A stretch of DNA of 5,103 nucleotides from Promethearchaeota archaeon (GTDB taxonomy: Archaea; Asgardarchaeota; Lokiarchaeia; Sigynarchaeales; SOKP01). Below the pieces are notes generated by a model that saw nothing but the letters and a program-made list of their open reading frames with translations, ran no database searches and was not told the origin of the DNA. Within the stretch, counting starts at the first letter, position 1; every line of letters begins with the position of its first letter. Location of the stretch: the NCBI GenBank assembly GCA_019894655.1, contig JAGXNZ010000410.1:1-5103 (forward strand), given 5' to 3'. Below are positions 4,415 through 5,103 of this stretch, in pieces. Position numbers and translations under genes: made by a program.

Positions 4415-5103
4415 ATGAATGTAAAAGAAATTAAGGGTCACATTAATTTTAGTTCTGGCCAATTCTTAGGATATGTATTATGGAAGCAGTCTGACGGTTT
4501 TCACTTGAGATGGACAACTAAAGGAAAAAAAGAAAACCAATTCCAAGGAAAGATATTATGTGATACAAAGGTAAGAATTACCAAAATAGTAAAGTCAGAA
4601 TCCAAAGATAAGATAAAAAAGAGCGGGAGTAAAACGATTGAATGGGATATTACGCTAAAAAATGACATTGATGGTTTAGATTTCCTCACTCCAGGAAGCT
4701 TCGAAATAGAATTACGAATAGATAAGAAAATAATAAAACCAAAAAGCATTTTTCTAGGGCCTCATATGATACAACCTGAGAGTAACCCATTTACTATATC
4801 TCAAAAAGTTCCTGATAAAAAATATATAATCGATGAACCTATTGTAAAAAAGAAGACTGAATCAGAATTGAAACCTGAACATGAACCAGAACCAGTATAT
4901 GAGCCTACTTCAGAACCTGAGCCAGAACCAGTATACGAACCTATTCCAGAACCTGAGCCAGAACCAGTATACGAACCTACTTCAGAACCTGAGCCAGAAC
5001 CAATATACGAACCTACTCCTGAACCTGAACCAGAGTTAGTATATGAGCCCACTCCAGAGCCAATGTACGAACCTATTCCAGAACCTGAGCCAGAACCAGT
5101 ATA
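4415..5103 (+). CDS. Uncharacterised protein: novel N-terminal domain plus Pro/Glu/Tyr repeat array (3' end outside window)
   Basis: The frame is open from ATG 4415 to the right edge: 229 complete codons and no stop. Another in-frame ATG at 4403 adds MGLK. A weak GGGA 6 bp upstream favours 4415, while a TATA-like box favours a leaderless start at 4403. Residues 1-~130 look like a compact, mostly beta soluble domain with no signal peptide or helix long enough for a membrane. Conspicuous stretches are [13 protein letters not shown] (~27-39), [20 protein letters not shown] and SIFLGP then NPFTI (124-128). I do not recognise a named family. A charged linker (~130-154) leads to an acidic proline array from residue 155, in which VYEP recurs with tyrosines at 162, 174, 186, 198, 210, 218 and 230. 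The array is expected to form an extended polyproline-II-like rod or spacer. The gene has protein-like codons throughout; the opposite-strand Gly/Ser/Tyr frame is its shadow. Function is unknown. A cytoplasmic scaffold or adaptor is possible, or a cell-envelope spacer if exported by an unseen route. Confidence 0.85.
   Translation, partial: MNVKEIKGHINFSSGQFLGYVLWKQSDGFHLRWTTKGKKENQFQGKILCDTKVRITKIVKSESKDKIKKSGSKTIEWDITLKNDIDGLDFLTPGSFEIELRIDKKIIKPKSIFLGPHMIQPESNPFTISQKVPDKKYIIDEPIVKKKTESELKPEHEPEPVYEPTSEPEPEPVYEPIPEPEPEPVYEPTSEPEPEPIYEPTPEPEPELVYEPTPEPMYEPIPEPEPEPV
4877..5103 (+). repeat. 36-bp in-frame tandem repeats encoding Y-E-P-x-x-E-P-E-P-E-P-V units
   Basis: Tyrosine codons fall at 4898, 4934, 4970, 5006, 5042, 5066 and 5102. 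The spacings are 36, 36, 36, 36, 24 and 36 bp. Units differ by a few bases, mostly at the two residues after YEP (TS, IP, TP) and at the residue before Y (V, I or M). One unit (5042-5065) is 12 bp shorter, losing one EP-EP step but keeping frame. Bases 4934-4971 and 5066-5103 are identical over 38 bp. The array continues past the window. Confidence 0.92.

Noticed and set aside
4501..4749. Minus-strand frame of 82 codons with hydrophobic stretches
   Set aside because: Antisense to the N-terminal domain of the repeat protein, with no ribosome site and atypical composition.
4801..5052. Minus-strand open frame rich in Gly-Ser-Tyr repeats, like a low-complexity structural protein
   Set aside because: It is the reverse-complement shadow of the [10 protein letters not shown] repeats. 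The + strand frame continues from a real start through a non-repetitive domain, whereas this frame is only repeat plus a random tail.
4877..5103. 36-bp period suggesting a CRISPR array
   Set aside because: Units are contiguous with no unique spacers, and they are imperfect and in frame with an upstream coding sequence.

Overview
This AT-rich window looks like a piece of an anaerobic prokaryotic chromosome. An archaeon is most likely, and an Asgard lineage is my best guess (inference, perhaps 60%). The grounds are the two-gene indolepyruvate:ferredoxin oxidoreductase, the style of the GNAT and MFS proteins, lysine/isoleucine/asparagine-rich products, TATA-like boxes upstream of some genes and U-rich tracts just after some stops. 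A low-GC anaerobic bacterium is not excluded. Both strong Shine-Dalgarno sites and possible leaderless starts are present.

Left part, + strand: the 3' end of iorA (two 4Fe-4S ferredoxin motifs) overlaps the start of iorB. Together they make the enzyme that oxidises aryl pyruvates to aryl-acetyl-CoA and reduces ferredoxin, a step in amino-acid fermentation. A 55-codon gene on the minus strand faces iorB. It is short enough to be missed by length cut-offs but has a perfect AGGAGGT site. After it comes about 360 bp with no convincing gene, holding a 9-bp hairpin with a T-tract and one doubtful 40-codon minus-strand frame.

Middle: a + strand hemerythrin-type di-iron protein with a cysteine-bearing N-terminal domain converges on a minus-strand GNAT acetyltransferase. 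Their 3' ends lie 33 bp apart, and a perfect 10-bp inverted repeat spans the GNAT stop. Upstream of GNAT, on the same strand and 149 bp away, is a 12-helix MFS transporter with a TTG start.

Right part: divergent from the MFS gene, a + strand gene runs off the right edge. Its first ~130 codons encode an unrecognised soluble domain. A proline/glutamate array follows in which a tyrosine recurs every 12 residues, encoded by 36-bp tandem repeats. This gene is the least ordinary feature of the window. The genes show no single shared pathway beyond iorA-iorB; this is a housekeeping/accessory mix, not a recognisable defence or mobile system.
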